In this document: positions 8,929 to 17,775 of the stretch, in pieces
How the letters are laid out: each line of letters opens with the position of its first letter
Position numbering within the stretch: position 1 is the first letter of the stretch
From: Lysobacter changpingensis
GTDB taxonomy: Bacteria; Pseudomonadota; Gammaproteobacteria; Xanthomonadales; Xanthomonadaceae
Length of the DNA: 64,000 bases
Assembly: GCF_017308985.1 (NCBI RefSeq)
Contig: NZ_JADWPE010000003.1
Location: 434,001-498,000, forward strand
Direction: 5' to 3'
The notes under the pieces: model-generated
Told to the model about the DNA's origin: nothing
The model's input: the letters and a program-made list of their open reading frames with translations, nothing else
Database searches by the model: none
Position numbers and translations under genes: made by a program

Positions 8929-10239
8929 TCACGCGCCCGCGGCCAGCCAGATACCGCTATCACGGGCCAGCGCATCGAACCCCGGGAACGAGGTCGCGAC
9001 GTTGGCGACGTCCTCGATCCGCACCTCGCCCGACGCCCGCTGCGCGGCAACCGCGAAACTCATCGCGATGCGGTGGTCGCCATGGCTGTCGACCGTGCCC
9101 GCGCCCAGCGGCCCGGGCACGATGGTCGCGCCATCGGGATGCTCGTCCACCTCCAGGCCCAGCGTCCGCAGTCCCTGCGCCAGGGTGGCGATGCGGTCGG
9201 ATTCCTTGACCCGAAGTTCCGCCGCGTCGCGGATCGTGGTCGCGCCGTCGGCGCAGGCGGCGGCAATGAACAACGCGGGGAACTCGTCGATCATGTCCGG
9301 CGCCAGTTCGCCGTCCACTTCGATGCCGTGCAGCGGCGCGTGGCGGACGACCAGGTCGGCGACCGGTTCGCCGCCCTGCTCGGTCGCGTTCTCCTCGCGG
9401 ATGTCCGCGCCCATGCGGCGCAGCGCGGTGAGCAGGCCGGTGCGGCGCGGGTTCATGCCGACCGCTTCGAGCCGCAGCTCGGAACCCGGCACGATGCTCG
9501 CCGCGACGAGGAAGAACGCGGCCGAGGAAAAATCCGCCGGAACGTTGACGTCGGTCGCGCGCAGGCGCGCGCCGCCGGCGAGCTTCGCGTATCCCGGCGA
9601 GAACGCGATCGGCCAGCCGAACGCCGCGAGCATGCGTTCGGTGTAATCGCGCGTGGGATGCGGCTCGCGCACCACCGTGTCGCCCTTCGCATACAGCCCG
9701 GCCAGCAGCAGCGCGGATTTCACCTGCGCGCTGGCGACCGGCAGGGTGTAGTCGATGCTGACCAGCGGTTGCGCGCCGTGGATGCGCAGCGGCGGAAGCC
9801 CGCCCTCCTCCGCATCGATGCGCGCGCCCATGCGCGAGAGCGGATCGATCACGCGGCGCATCGGCCGCTTAGACAGCGACGCATCGCCGACCAGCGTGCT
9901 GTCGAACGCCTGCCCCGCGAGCACGCCGGCGAGCAGCCGCATGCCGGTGCCGGCGTTGCCGCAGTCCAGCGGCGCCGCACTCTCCCGCAGGCCGTGCAGG
10001 CCGACGCCGTGCACGATGCGCTCGCTCGCGCTGGGCGTTTCGATGCGGACGCCGAGCTGTTCGAACACGCGCGCGGTCGCCCGCGTGTCCTCGCCTTCGA
10101 GGAACCCGCGAACATGCGTGGTGCCTTCGGCGAGCGCGCCGAGCATCACCGCGCGATGCGACACCGACTTGTCGCCGGGCACGCGGATCGTCCCGCGCAA
10201 CGGCTCGCCCCGGCGCGCGATCCAGTGCTGCCGGCTCAT
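8929..10239 (-). CDS. aroA: 3-phosphoshikimate 1-carboxyvinyltransferase (EPSP synthase)
   Basis: 436 aa starting MSRQHWIARR; the start overlaps the hisC stop by 4 bases. It joins shikimate-3-phosphate and PEP to make EPSP, the sixth step toward chorismate. It contains VPGDKSVSHRAVMLGALAEG (PEP/S3P-binding N-terminal motif), LDCGNAGTGMRLLAGVL and the RVKESDRIATLAQGLR block. The active-site Lys and Arg positions are intact. It is the last gene of a serC-pheA-hisC-aroA transcription unit on the minus strand. Confidence 0.97.
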   Translation of the reverse strand: MSRQHWIARRGEPLRGTIRVPGDKSVSHRAVMLGALAEGTTHVRGFLEGEDTRATARVFEQLGVRIETPSASERIVHGVGLHGLRESAAPLDCGNAGTGMRLLAGVLAGQAFDSTLVGDASLSKRPMRRVIDPLSRMGARIDAEEGGLPPLRIHGAQPLVSIDYTLPVASAQVKSALLLAGLYAKGDTVVREPHPTRDYTERMLAAFGWPIAFSPGYAKLAGGARLRATDVNVPADFSSAAFFLVAASIVPGSELRLEAVGMNPRRTGLLTALRRMGADIREENATEQGGEPVADLVVRHAPLHGIEVDGELAPDMIDEFPALFIAAACADGATTIRDAAELRVKESDRIATLAQGLRTLGLEVDEHPDGATIVPGPLGAGTVDSHGDHRIAMSFAVAAQRASGEVRIEDVANVATSFPGFDALARDSGIWLAAGA

Positions 10240-11420
10240 GCGTTCACCTGCGCGAGCACGTCGTCGACGGCCGCGAGCAGGCGGCGGTTCTCGTCGATCG
10301 TACCGACGGTGACGCGCAGGCATTCCGGCAGGCCGTAACCGCCCATCGGTCGCAGCACGACGCCACGCTTCGCAAGCTCCGCTTCGATGCGCACCGTCTG
10401 CGGCCCGAAGCGCACCAGCACGAAGTTCGTCTGCGACGGATACACGCGCAGGCCGCGCCGTTCGAACGCCTCGGCGAGCGCGGCGCGCTGTTCGGCATTG
10501 CGATCGCGCGCCCATTGCAGATGCGCGGTGTCGCCCAGCGCGGCCTCGCACGCGGCGAGCGCGGGGCCGTTGACGTTGAAGCTTTCGCGCAGGCGTTCCA
10601 TCACCGCGACGAGACCCGGCGCGCCGATCAGATAGCCCACGCGCAGCCCCGCCAGCCCGTATGCCTTGCTGAAGGTGCGCGTCAGCGCGAGGTTCGAACA
10701 GGTCGCGAGCAACGGCAGCGCGGTCGCCGCGTCGGCGTCCGCGTCGGCCATTTCCGCGTAGGCCTCGTCCATCACCACGATCGCGTGCGCCGGCACCTTC
10801 GCCATGAAGGCGGCGAACGCCTCGCGGCCGAACCAGGTGCCGGTCGGATTGTTCGGGTTGGCGAGATAGACCAGCTTGGTGCGATCGGAAATCGCCGCCG
10901 CGATGGCGTCCAGGTCGTGGCCCAGCGGCATCGCCGGATGATCGTCGGGCAAGGCCGGCACGATGCGCAGCGTGGCGCCGGCGGCCTGCGTCGCGAGCGC
11001 GAACACGGCGAAGCCGTAACGCGAGAACACGACCTCGTCATCGGACCCCGCGAACACCTGCGCGAGCTGCATCAGCAGTTCGTGCGAACCATTGCCGAGC
11101 AGGATCTGTTGCGTATCGACGCCGTGCTTCACCGCGAGCGCGCGCTTCAGGTCGGCGCCGAGCGGATCGGGATAACGATGCAGCGCATGCAGCTGGTCGA
11201 GGATCGCGGCGCGCGCATCGGGCGATGGGCCATAGGGATTCTCGTTCGACCCCAACTCGACGAGATTCGCCTCGCCGAACCGCTTCCGGAACGCCACCAG
11301 ATCGTGCCCCGGATCGTACGCCTTCAACCCCTGCACGCCTCGCGAGGCACGCGCCGCGAACCATGCTTCGTCGCGCGTGACCTGCATCGCGTCGGCTTGG
11401 GGATCGCGTACGGCGTTCAT
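10236..11420 (-). CDS. hisC: Histidinol-phosphate aminotransferase family protein
   Basis: 394 aa, a fold-type I PLP aminotransferase. NENPYGPSP is the N-terminal substrate loop, ANPNNPTGTWF the PLP/phosphate region, and LTRTFSKAYGLAGLRVGY carries the Schiff-base Lys. The family converts histidinol phosphate and 2-oxoglutarate, but HisC2-type members also transaminate phenylpyruvate or prephenate. The position between pheA and aroA, both 4-bp overlaps, suggests an aromatic-amino-acid role, either alone or in addition to histidine synthesis. The fold is certain; substrate preference cannot be read from sequence here. Confidence 0.9.
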   Translation of the reverse strand: MNAVRDPQADAMQVTRDEAWFAARASRGVQGLKAYDPGHDLVAFRKRFGEANLVELGSNENPYGPSPDARAAILDQLHALHRYPDPLGADLKRALAVKHGVDTQQILLGNGSHELLMQLAQVFAGSDDEVVFSRYGFAVFALATQAAGATLRIVPALPDDHPAMPLGHDLDAIAAAISDRTKLVYLANPNNPTGTWFGREAFAAFMAKVPAHAIVVMDEAYAEMADADADAATALPLLATCSNLALTRTFSKAYGLAGLRVGYLIGAPGLVAVMERLRESFNVNGPALAACEAALGDTAHLQWARDRNAEQRAALAEAFERRGLRVYPSQTNFVLVRFGPQTVRIEAELAKRGVVLRPMGGYGLPECLRVTVGTIDENRRLLAAVDDVLAQVNA

Positions 11421-12589
11421 GCGATGGCGACCGGGTAGGAACCCAGCACCTTCACTTCCTGCGCGTATTCGGCGAGTTCATCGAGCGCGCAGCGCATCGC
11501 TTCCTCGTGCACGTGGCCGCCGATGTCGATGAAGAACGCGTACTGCCACAGCCCGGTGTGTCCGGGGCGCGATTCGATGCGGTTCATGCTCAGGCCGTGT
11601 TTCGCGAACGGCGCCAGCACGTGGTACAGCGCGCCGGGCTGGTCCTTGATGAACACCAGCAGCGAGGTACGGTCGTTGCCCGACGTCGGGAACAGTTCCC
11701 GGCCGATCACCAGGAAGCGCGTGGTGTTGTCGGGACGATCCTCGATCGGGCCGGCGATGGATTTCAGGCCGTAGACATTCGCCGCGCTGATGCCGGCGAT
11801 GGCGGCCGCATCATCGGAGCTGCGCGCACGACGCGCGGCCTCGGCGTTGCTCGACACCGGGATCTTCTCCGCCTTCGGCAGGTACTGGCGCAGCCACGCC
11901 TTGCACTGCGCGAACGACTGCGGATGCGAATACACGCGTTCGATGCCTTCGATCTGCCCGTTGCGCGACAACAGGTGCTGATGCACGCGCAGTTCGACTT
12001 CGCCGCAGATCTTCAGCTTCGAGGTCAGGAACATGTCGAGCGTCGACTGGATCGTGCCCTGCGTGGAGTTCTCCACCGGCACGACGCCGAAATCGGCGTG
12101 CCCTGCCTCCACTTCCTGGAACACCTCCTCGATGCTCGCCAGCGGCAGGCCGTGGATCGAATGGCCGAAATGCTTGTAGACCGCCTGCTGCGAATGCGTG
12201 CCTTCCGGGCCGAGGTAACCGATCTTCAGCGGCTCCTGCTGCGCCAGGCACGCGGACATGATCTCGCGGAACAGCCGCACCAGCACTTCGTCGTTGAGCG
12301 GACCGTCGTTGCGATCGACCACGCGGCGCAGCACCTGCGCCTCGCGTTCGGGACGGTAGTAATCGACCGCCGCGGCGAGCTTGCCCTTGGCCTTGCCGAC
12401 CTGGTTGGCGAACTGCGCGCGCTCGGCGATCAGCGACTGGATGTGGCGATCGATGCCGTCGATGCGTTCGCGCAGGGTGGCGAGGTCGAGCGGTGCGGCG
12501 TCGCTCGCCTGCACAACCGCAGCGGCGGCCCGGGTGGAGGCGCTCTTCGTGGCCTGCTTCTTCGGTGCGGCCTTGCCGGTCTTCTTCAT
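11417..12589 (-). CDS. pheA: Bifunctional chorismate mutase/prephenate dehydratase (P-protein)
   Basis: 390 aa from MKKTGKAAPKKQ; the longer frame runs into a palindromic repeat and is rejected. A Lys/Ala-rich leader (about 1-30) precedes an AroQ chorismate mutase helix bundle (LATLRERIDGIDRHIQSLI). The prephenate dehydratase follows (IGYLGPEGTHSQQA, VPVENSTQGTI), then a C-terminal ACT domain with the Phe-binding ESRPGHTGLWQYAFFID. It makes phenylpyruvate from chorismate and should be feedback-inhibited by phenylalanine through the ACT domain. The stop overlaps the hisC start by 4 bases. Confidence 0.96.
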   Translation of the reverse strand: MKKTGKAAPKKQATKSASTRAAAAVVQASDAAPLDLATLRERIDGIDRHIQSLIAERAQFANQVGKAKGKLAAAVDYYRPEREAQVLRRVVDRNDGPLNDEVLVRLFREIMSACLAQQEPLKIGYLGPEGTHSQQAVYKHFGHSIHGLPLASIEEVFQEVEAGHADFGVVPVENSTQGTIQSTLDMFLTSKLKICGEVELRVHQHLLSRNGQIEGIERVYSHPQSFAQCKAWLRQYLPKAEKIPVSSNAEAARRARSSDDAAAIAGISAANVYGLKSIAGPIEDRPDNTTRFLVIGRELFPTSGNDRTSLLVFIKDQPGALYHVLAPFAKHGLSMNRIESRPGHTGLWQYAFFIDIGGHVHEEAMRCALDELAEYAQEVKVLGSYPVAIA

Positions 12590-12613
12590 GGGGTTGTCCG
12601 TGTTCTTGCTTCT

Positions 12614-12687
12614 GTAGCCCGGGTAAGCGAAGCGCACCCGGGATCCGGCACCTGGCCCGGGTGCGGCCTGCGGCCTTACCCGGGCTA
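12614..12687. repeat. Inverted pair of GTAG-headed palindromic repeats
   Basis: One copy (12614-12642) reads GTAGCCCGGGTAAGCGAAGC then GCACCCGGG, with a CCCGGGT/ACCCGGG stem. A second copy (12656-12687) is inverted and carries the variant GGCCGCAGGCC core. The pair sits between serC and pheA, inside the transcription unit, and can fold into a large stem-loop in the mRNA. Confidence 0.8.
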
Positions 12688-12695
12688 GAAGAGCC

Positions 12696-13781
12696 TTATC
12701 CGTATCGCGACTGGAAATCGCGCATGAAATCCACGAGCGCGCGCACGCCCGCTTCCGGCATCGCGTTGTAGATCGACGCGCGCATGCCGCCGAGGACGCG
12801 ATGGCCCTTCAGCGCCAGCAGCCCCGCGGCCTTGGATTCCTTCAAGAACGTCGCATCGAGCGCGGCATCGTGCAGGAAGAACGGCACGTTCATGCGCGAG
12901 CGCGCGGCAGGCGCCACGTCGTTGCGATAGAAACCGCCGGAGCCGTCGATGCCGTCGTACAGCATCGCCGACTTGCGCGCGTTGCGACGTGCGAATTCCT
13001 CGACGCCGCCTTCGGACAGCATCCACTTGAACACGAGCCCTGCGAGGTACCAGTTCCACGTCGGCGGCGTGTTGAGCATCGATTCGCCCGCCGCGTGAGA
13101 GCGGTAGTTGAGGATGTCCGCGCGCGGCTGCCCCGCGCGTTCGAGCAGGTCGCGCCGCACGATCACCACCGTGACGCCGACCGGCCCGAGGTTCTTCTGC
13201 GCGCCGCCGTAGATCAGGCCGAAGCGCGAAACGTCCAGCGCTTCGGCGGCGATCGAGGAACTGAAATCGGCGAACAGCGGCGCGTCGCCGACGTCGGGAA
13301 TATCGCGGAATTCCACGCCGTGGATGGTTTCGTTCGCCGTGTAGTGCACGTAGGCCGCGCCGGGCGTCAGGCGCCATTCGCTGCGCGGCGGAATGTCGTG
13401 GAAGCCGTTCGCCTCGCCATCCGCGGCGATGCGCGCATCGACGTAGGTTCGCGCCTGCTTGATCGCGGTCCTGCCCCAGTGGCCGGTGACGACGTAGTCG
13501 GCGGCCTGCCCGGGTTCGGCGAAATTCAGCGGGATCAGCGCCTGCTGCAACGTCGCGCCGCCGGCGAGGAAGAGCACGGCGTAGTCGTCGGGAATCGACA
13601 TGAGCGTGCGCAGGTCGGCCTCGGCCTGGCGCGCGACTTCCATGAATTCCGTGCCGCGATGGCTGATCTCGACGATCGAGGCGCCGACGCCGTTCCACTC
13701 CAGCATTTCCTCCTGCGCCTGGCGCAGCACCGGTTCGGGCAGGGTCGCGGGGCCGGCGGCGAAATTGAAGGCGCGGGACAT
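12696..13781 (-). CDS. serC: Phosphoserine aminotransferase
   Basis: 361 aa, the standard SerC length. [19 protein letters not shown] is the characteristic N-terminus. [17 protein letters not shown], with [16 protein letters not shown] (PLP-binding Lys), identifies the family. It transaminates 3-phosphohydroxypyruvate with glutamate in serine synthesis, and 3-hydroxy-4-phosphohydroxythreonine in pyridoxal phosphate synthesis. It is first in the serC-pheA-hisC-aroA order and separated from pheA by a repeat pair rather than by an overlap, so some transcripts could end or be processed there. Confidence 0.97.
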   Translation of the reverse strand: MSRAFNFAAGPATLPEPVLRQAQEEMLEWNGVGASIVEISHRGTEFMEVARQAEADLRTLMSIPDDYAVLFLAGGATLQQALIPLNFAEPGQAADYVVTGHWGRTAIKQARTYVDARIAADGEANGFHDIPPRSEWRLTPGAAYVHYTANETIHGVEFRDIPDVGDAPLFADFSSSIAAEALDVSRFGLIYGGAQKNLGPVGVTVVIVRRDLLERAGQPRADILNYRSHAAGESMLNTPPTWNWYLAGLVFKWMLSEGGVEEFARRNARKSAMLYDGIDGSGGFYRNDVAPAARSRMNVPFFLHDAALDATFLKESKAAGLLALKGHRVLGGMRASIYNAMPEAGVRALVDFMRDFQSRYG

Positions 13782-13965
13782 GGGGCTCCGGTCAGCAAGG
13801 CGAAGAAGGGGTGAGCGACGCAGTATGCCGCACTGCAGCAGCCTGCGGATTCATGGTTTCGGAGGCAACTTTTTGCGCATCCGGCCCCTCTATAGTGGAC
13901 GGGGCGCATGGTTGGCCACGCAACCGCCCTCCCCGCGATCCCACAACGCGAAAACCGGAACCGCC

Positions 13966-14934
13966 ATGTCACTGCGCGATGCATTGAAGATTCCCGCTTC
14001 CGAAATCACCGACGAATCGGTCTATCGCGAACGCCGACGGCTGCTCGCGGCGCTCTCCATCGCCCCGGCGATGACGCTGTCCGGCTGCGGCCAGGCGGAA
14101 CCGCCGGCGCCGCCGAAGGTGGCGATCACGCCCGGACAGGCGCGTTCGGGCTTCCGTACCGACGAGACGCCCACGCGCTACGAGGACATCACCACCTACA
14201 ACAACTTCTACGAATTCGGCACTGGCAAGGCCGACCCGTCGAAGGCGAAGCGCACCCTGCGCACGAGTCCGTGGACGGTCGCCGTCGGCGGTCATTGCGC
14301 CAAACCCGGCAAGGTGTCGCTGGAGGACCTGCTGAAGGGCTTCACGCCCGAAGAGCGCGTGTACCGGCTGCGCTGCGTCGAGGGCTGGTCGATGGTGATC
14401 CCGTGGCTCGGCGTGCCGCTGGCGGGCGTGCTCAAGCGCTTCGAACCGACCGCGCAGGCGAAGTACGTCGCCTTCACCACGATCGCCGATCCGAAGCAGA
14501 CGCCGGGCGTGGTCTGGCCGTCGCTGGACTGGCCGTACCGCGAGGGCCTGCGCATCGACGAGGCCATGCACCCGTTGACGCTGCTGGCCACCGGCATCTA
14601 CGGCAAGCCGCTGCTGCAGCAGAACGGCGCGCCGCTGCGGCTGGTGGTGCCGTGGAAGTACGGCTTCAAGAGCATCAAGTCGATCGTCGCGATCGATTTC
14701 GTCGAGAAGATGCCCGAGACCGCCTGGCACCAGGCACAGCCGAGCGAGTACGGGTTCTTCTCCAACGTCAATCCGAGCGTCGACCATCCGCGCTGGAGCC
14801 AGAAGACCGAACGCCGCATCGCCGGCACCGCGAGCAAGCTGTTCGCCGAACGCATTCCCACGCGGATGTTCAACGGGTACGCGGAGCAGGTCGGCGGGAT
14901 GTATCGCGGGCTGGATCTGAAGAAGTGGTTCTGA
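13966..14934 (+). CDS. msrP: Protein-methionine-sulfoxide reductase catalytic subunit
   Basis: 322 aa. The N-terminus carries a twin-arginine signal (RERRRLLAALSIAP, about residues 21-34) for Tat export. The sulfite-oxidase fold binds molybdopterin through the Cys in RLRCVEGWSM (residue 137). Other hallmarks are TTYNNFYEFGTGK, VPWKYGFKSIKSIV and the C-terminal GYAEQVGGMYRGLDLKKWF. MsrP repairs oxidised methionines in periplasmic proteins with electrons from MsrQ, encoded next. A TATAGT near 13891 may be its -10 box. Identification is firm. Confidence 0.96.
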   Translation: MSLRDALKIPASEITDESVYRERRRLLAALSIAPAMTLSGCGQAEPPAPPKVAITPGQARSGFRTDETPTRYEDITTYNNFYEFGTGKADPSKAKRTLRTSPWTVAVGGHCAKPGKVSLEDLLKGFTPEERVYRLRCVEGWSMVIPWLGVPLAGVLKRFEPTAQAKYVAFTTIADPKQTPGVVWPSLDWPYREGLRIDEAMHPLTLLATGIYGKPLLQQNGAPLRLVVPWKYGFKSIKSIVAIDFVEKMPETAWHQAQPSEYGFFSNVNPSVDHPRWSQKTERRIAGTASKLFAERIPTRMFNGYAEQVGGMYRGLDLKKWF

Positions 14935-14960
14935 CGCAGTGGTTCTGAAAGCGCGGCGCT

Positions 14961-15076
14961 TTGAAGCCCTCCCCTTCACGGGGAGGTTGGGCGATGGTGT
15001 CCGCTCTCCACTCTCGTGCTGCTCTCCCACCGACTGACACCCTCCCCACCCCGGCCCTCCCCTTGAACGGGAGGGA
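14961..15076. repeat. Two C-rich/G-rich intergenic repeats between msrP and msrQ
   Basis: Two related elements are present: CCCTCCCCTTCACGGGGAGG (around 14967-14986, in a unit that continues to 14999) and CACCCTCCCC...CCCTCCCCTTGAACGGGAGGG (15038-15076). Each contains a self-complementary CCCTCCCC/GGGGAGG-type pair. The G-rich end of the second lies just before msrQ and doubles as its ribosome-binding site. Confidence 0.65.
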
Positions 15077-15086
15077 GAAAAAGCAC

Positions 15087-15734
15087 ATGCCGCCACGCGC
15101 CTCGAACCCGCTCATCGCCACCAAAACCCTCGTCCACGCCCTCGCGCTCACCCCGGCCGCGATCCTCGCCTGGCAGATCCGCGCGGAGTTCCTGACCGGC
15201 AGCGGCGGCCTCGGCGCCGATCCGGTGGCCGAGATCGAGCACCGCCTGGGCCTGTGGGCGCTGCGCTTTCTGATGATGACGCTGGCGATCACGCCGCTGC
15301 GGCAGATCACCGGACAACCGGTGCTGCTGCGCTTCCGCCGCCTGCTGGGGCTGTATGCGTTCGCCTACGCGACGCTGCACTTCAGCGCCTACCTGGTGCT
15401 CGACCTGCGCGGCTACTGGACGCAGATCTTCGAGGAGATCGCCAAGCGGCCGTACATCACCGTCGGATTCGCCGCATGGCTGCTGCTGGTGCCGCTGGCG
15501 CTGACCTCGACGCAGGCGGCGATCCGCCGGCTGGGCCGCAACTGGGCGCGGCTGCACAAGCTGGTCTACGCCATCGGCGTGCTCGCGGTGCTGCACTTCT
15601 GGTGGCTGGTGAAATCCGACGTCCGCGAGCCCGCGCTGTACGCGGGGATCCTCGCGGTGCTGCTGGGCTGGCGCGGCTGGAACGCGCTGAACAAGCGCAG
15701 GCTCAGCGCGCGCCGTAAAGCAGCAGCAGGCTGA
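15087..15734 (+). CDS. msrQ: Protein-methionine-sulfoxide reductase heme-binding subunit
   Basis: 215 aa from MPPRASNPLIATK. The start is chosen because GGGAGGGAG lies at 15069-15077 and the upstream frame is repeat-derived. There are six membrane helices. Conserved His in HRLGLWALRFLMMTLAITP, YATLHFSAYLVLD, KLVYAIGVLAVLHFWW are the b-heme ligands of the MsrQ/ferric-reductase-like family. It draws electrons from the quinone pool or cytosolic flavin and passes them to MsrP. It forms a two-gene unit with msrP. Its last 32 bases overlap the convergent FHA gene. Confidence 0.95.
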   Translation: MPPRASNPLIATKTLVHALALTPAAILAWQIRAEFLTGSGGLGADPVAEIEHRLGLWALRFLMMTLAITPLRQITGQPVLLRFRRLLGLYAFAYATLHFSAYLVLDLRGYWTQIFEEIAKRPYITVGFAAWLLLVPLALTSTQAAIRRLGRNWARLHKLVYAIGVLAVLHFWWLVKSDVREPALYAGILAVLLGWRGWNALNKRRLSARRKAAAG

Positions 15735-16497
15735 GCGCCGCCGACAGCAGGATCGCCGCCAGCAGCAGCCACGGAATGCGCCGCGCCGAGCGCTGGATCG
15801 TCGGCGCCGCGCGCGTCTCCTCCACGACCGGCACGCGCGGCTTGGGCGCCGGCGCGTCGGGCGCGACGCTGCGCTGCATCGGCGCCTCGACCACGAACCG
15901 GTGCTGGCTGCCGAACACCACCTGGTCGCCCGCCTGCAGCAGCGCATGCCGCACCGGCCGGCCGTTGACCAGGCTGCCTTCGACCGAGCCCATGTCGCGC
16001 AGGATCACGCCATCGGCATGCGCTTCCAGGCGGGCGTGGCGGTCGGCGAAATCGGGATCGCCGACGCGGATGTCGCACTCGCCGGCGCGGCCCACCAGTC
16101 GCGGCGCGTCCAGTGTGAAACTGCGGCCGTGGTGCGGACCGGCGACGCCGCGCAGCAGCATGCGCGAGTCGGTGCCGCCAGCGAATCCATAGTCGGCCGG
16201 CGCCGGCAGCGGATCGCCGCCCAGCAGCACCAGCTCCACGCCGTCGATGAAGATCGCGTCGCCGACGCGCAGCATCGCCATGCGCTTCACCGGACGGCCG
16301 TTGACGTGCAGGCCGGGCGCGCCTTCGCGCACCTGCAGCCAGACGCCGCGACGGTCCACGCAGATCTGCGCGACGGCGGCATCGGGCGCGACCTGCGCCA
16401 GTTGACCGTTGCGGTCGTAGCCAATGGCATGCACGCCCGGCCCGAGGGACAGGTCGGCATGTTCGCGGTTCTGGAAGCGCAGGCGGAGGGCAGTCAC
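15703..16497 (-). CDS. FHA-domain membrane protein
   Basis: 264 aa from a GTG at 16497-16495; upstream codons lack family character. It has an N-terminal FHA-like half (HAIGYDRNGQ, then LHVNGRPVKRMAMLRVGD) and a clear second FHA domain (about residues 125-205). The second domain reads RLVGRAGECDIRVGDPDFADRHARL, then GSLVNGRPV, the GR/S-H/NG signature for phosphothreonine recognition. A Pro-rich stretch leads to a C-terminal membrane helix (IPWLLLAAILLSAALSLLLL). Both FHA halves would face the cytoplasm. No Ser/Thr kinase is adjacent, so the partner is unknown. It is divergent from the PHA-granule gene. Confidence 0.85.
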   Translation of the reverse strand: MTALRLRFQNREHADLSLGPGVHAIGYDRNGQLAQVAPDAAVAQICVDRRGVWLQVREGAPGLHVNGRPVKRMAMLRVGDAIFIDGVELVLLGGDPLPAPADYGFAGGTDSRMLLRGVAGPHHGRSFTLDAPRLVGRAGECDIRVGDPDFADRHARLEAHADGVILRDMGSVEGSLVNGRPVRHALLQAGDQVVFGSQHRFVVEAPMQRSVAPDAPAPKPRVPVVEETRAAPTIQRSARRIPWLLLAAILLSAALSLLLLYGAR

Positions 16498-16602
16498 GTC
16501 CGCGCAATCTAGCAGAAGCCCGCGCACCTTCGGCAGGGGCCCGCGCACTTGGAATGCATCGCATGCGGCGCGCACAATACCGGCCACTTCGGGAGAGCCC
16601 AC

Positions 16603-16878
16603 ATGTCGAACATCGATATCCGCCACGCGCATTCGCTGCCGCCGGAACAGGCGCGCCAGGCCGTGCAGGACGTGGCCGACAAACTGGCCGACCGCTTCGG
16701 CATGATCTACGGCTGGAGCGGCGACACGCTCAATTTCAGCCGCAGCGGCGTGGACGGCCACATCGCCGTGGCGCCGAGCGAACTGCACGTCACGGCCAAG
16801 CTCGGCTTCCTGCTGAGCGCGATGAAGGGGCCGATCGAGGCGGAGATCCGCCGCGTGCTCGACGAACGCTTCACCTGA
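16603..16878 (+). CDS. Polyhydroxyalkanoic acid system family protein (PHA_gran_rgn)
   Basis: 91 aa. GGGAGAG (16591-16597) precedes the ATG. MSNIDIRHAHSLPPEQARQ and VDGHIAVAPSELHVTAKLGFLL match the small PHA_gran_rgn family found with PHA granules in Pseudomonas and Xanthomonads. The exact role is unsettled; family members are annotated as granule-associated or as general proteins distantly like SRPBCC folds. A phasin lies 38 kb away in this window, but no PHA synthase is seen. It is a single gene with its stop 9 bp from the convergent neighbour. Confidence 0.85.
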   Translation: MSNIDIRHAHSLPPEQARQAVQDVADKLADRFGMIYGWSGDTLNFSRSGVDGHIAVAPSELHVTAKLGFLLSAMKGPIEAEIRRVLDERFT

Positions 16879-16887
16879 CGCTCACCG

Positions 16888-17673
16888 CTACCCCATCGTC
16901 CCGTCGAACGGATCCGGATCGCCCGCGAACAGCCGGCGCGAGACCTCGCGTTCGTCGCGCTCGATCTCAAGGATGAAACGGCGCGCGTCGCCAAGGCGGT
17001 CGAACGCCTCGAAGCCGCGCTCCAGGAAGCCCTGCAGTTCCGACAGCCCGGCCGCACGCGCCGGCGCGCGCGACAGGCGCAGCAGCATCGGCACGCCCGG
17101 CATGCGCAACGCATGCTCCAGGCCGGTGCCGACGCGGGCGATCAGGTCGATCTGCCAGGCGCGCAACCGCGGCAGCCCGGCGACGCGGTAGGCGTGCGCG
17201 TACAGCGCCGCGTCCAGGCGCCCGTGCGGCTCCGCGATCCGGCCCAGCACCTGCGCCATGCGCAGGTCCAGCGCGTGGGTGAGCAAGCCCAGTTCGATCG
17301 CGTCGGCCACGGTGGACAGCAGGGTCTCCGGCAGCAGGCGCTGCATCATCGGCAGGACGCGGGCGATGTCGGCGTCGCGCCGGGCGAAGTCGTGTTCGTT
17401 GTAGACGTCGCTCAGGAAGAACCGTGCGGCGGGCCGGCGCTGCGGATCACGGAGGAAGCGGTCGAAGCTCGCCTCCAGCCGGCGCGCCTGCCAGCGGCGG
17501 AGTTCCGGCAGCCACGGCAGGCGGTTGCGCGGTTCGACGGCCGGATCGTGCAGCGCCTGGTGCTCGCGCAGGAGCCGGTCGAGCCGCTCGCGCAGGGGCC
17601 GCTCCCGCAGCGGGCGGCGCCGCGATGGGACGGCGCGCGACTGACGGCGGACGGGGCTCGGGCGCGGCGGCAT
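16888..17673 (-). CDS. Conserved hypothetical protein with FFLSDVY motif
   Basis: 261 aa, Arg/Leu-rich and mostly helical, soluble by sequence. The motif PAARFFLSDVYNEHDFARRD, followed by a long helical domain (MMQRLLPETLLSTVADAIEL), recalls an uncharacterised family I have seen in Xanthomonads and Pseudomonads, but no function is established. A basic N-terminal tail (PVRRQSRAVPSRRRPLRER) could bind nucleic acid or be mis-started. It is divergent from the patatin gene over 102 bp and convergent with the PHA-granule gene. Confidence 0.7.
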   Translation of the reverse strand: MPPRPSPVRRQSRAVPSRRRPLRERPLRERLDRLLREHQALHDPAVEPRNRLPWLPELRRWQARRLEASFDRFLRDPQRRPAARFFLSDVYNEHDFARRDADIARVLPMMQRLLPETLLSTVADAIELGLLTHALDLRMAQVLGRIAEPHGRLDAALYAHAYRVAGLPRLRAWQIDLIARVGTGLEHALRMPGVPMLLRLSRAPARAAGLSELQGFLERGFEAFDRLGDARRFILEIERDEREVSRRLFAGDPDPFDGTMG

Positions 17674-17775
17674 CCCGGCCGATGATCGGCGGCCCGCGCC
17701 CCGCCCGCAAGCCGTCGCGACGCGGCCTGCGCGGCGGACGGCTACACTCGGCCGACCTCCGACGCTCTCGCCCGC

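Noticed and set aside
7347-9050. 567-aa version of the O-antigen-ligase-type protein
   Set aside because: The extra N-terminus is antisense-like Arg/Ser-rich sequence and would overlap aroA by about 120 bp; a GTG at 8882 is preferred.
12614-12687. Transcription terminator between serC and pheA
   Set aside because: The stems lack a following T tract and match the mobile palindromic repeat family found elsewhere, so they are listed as repeats.
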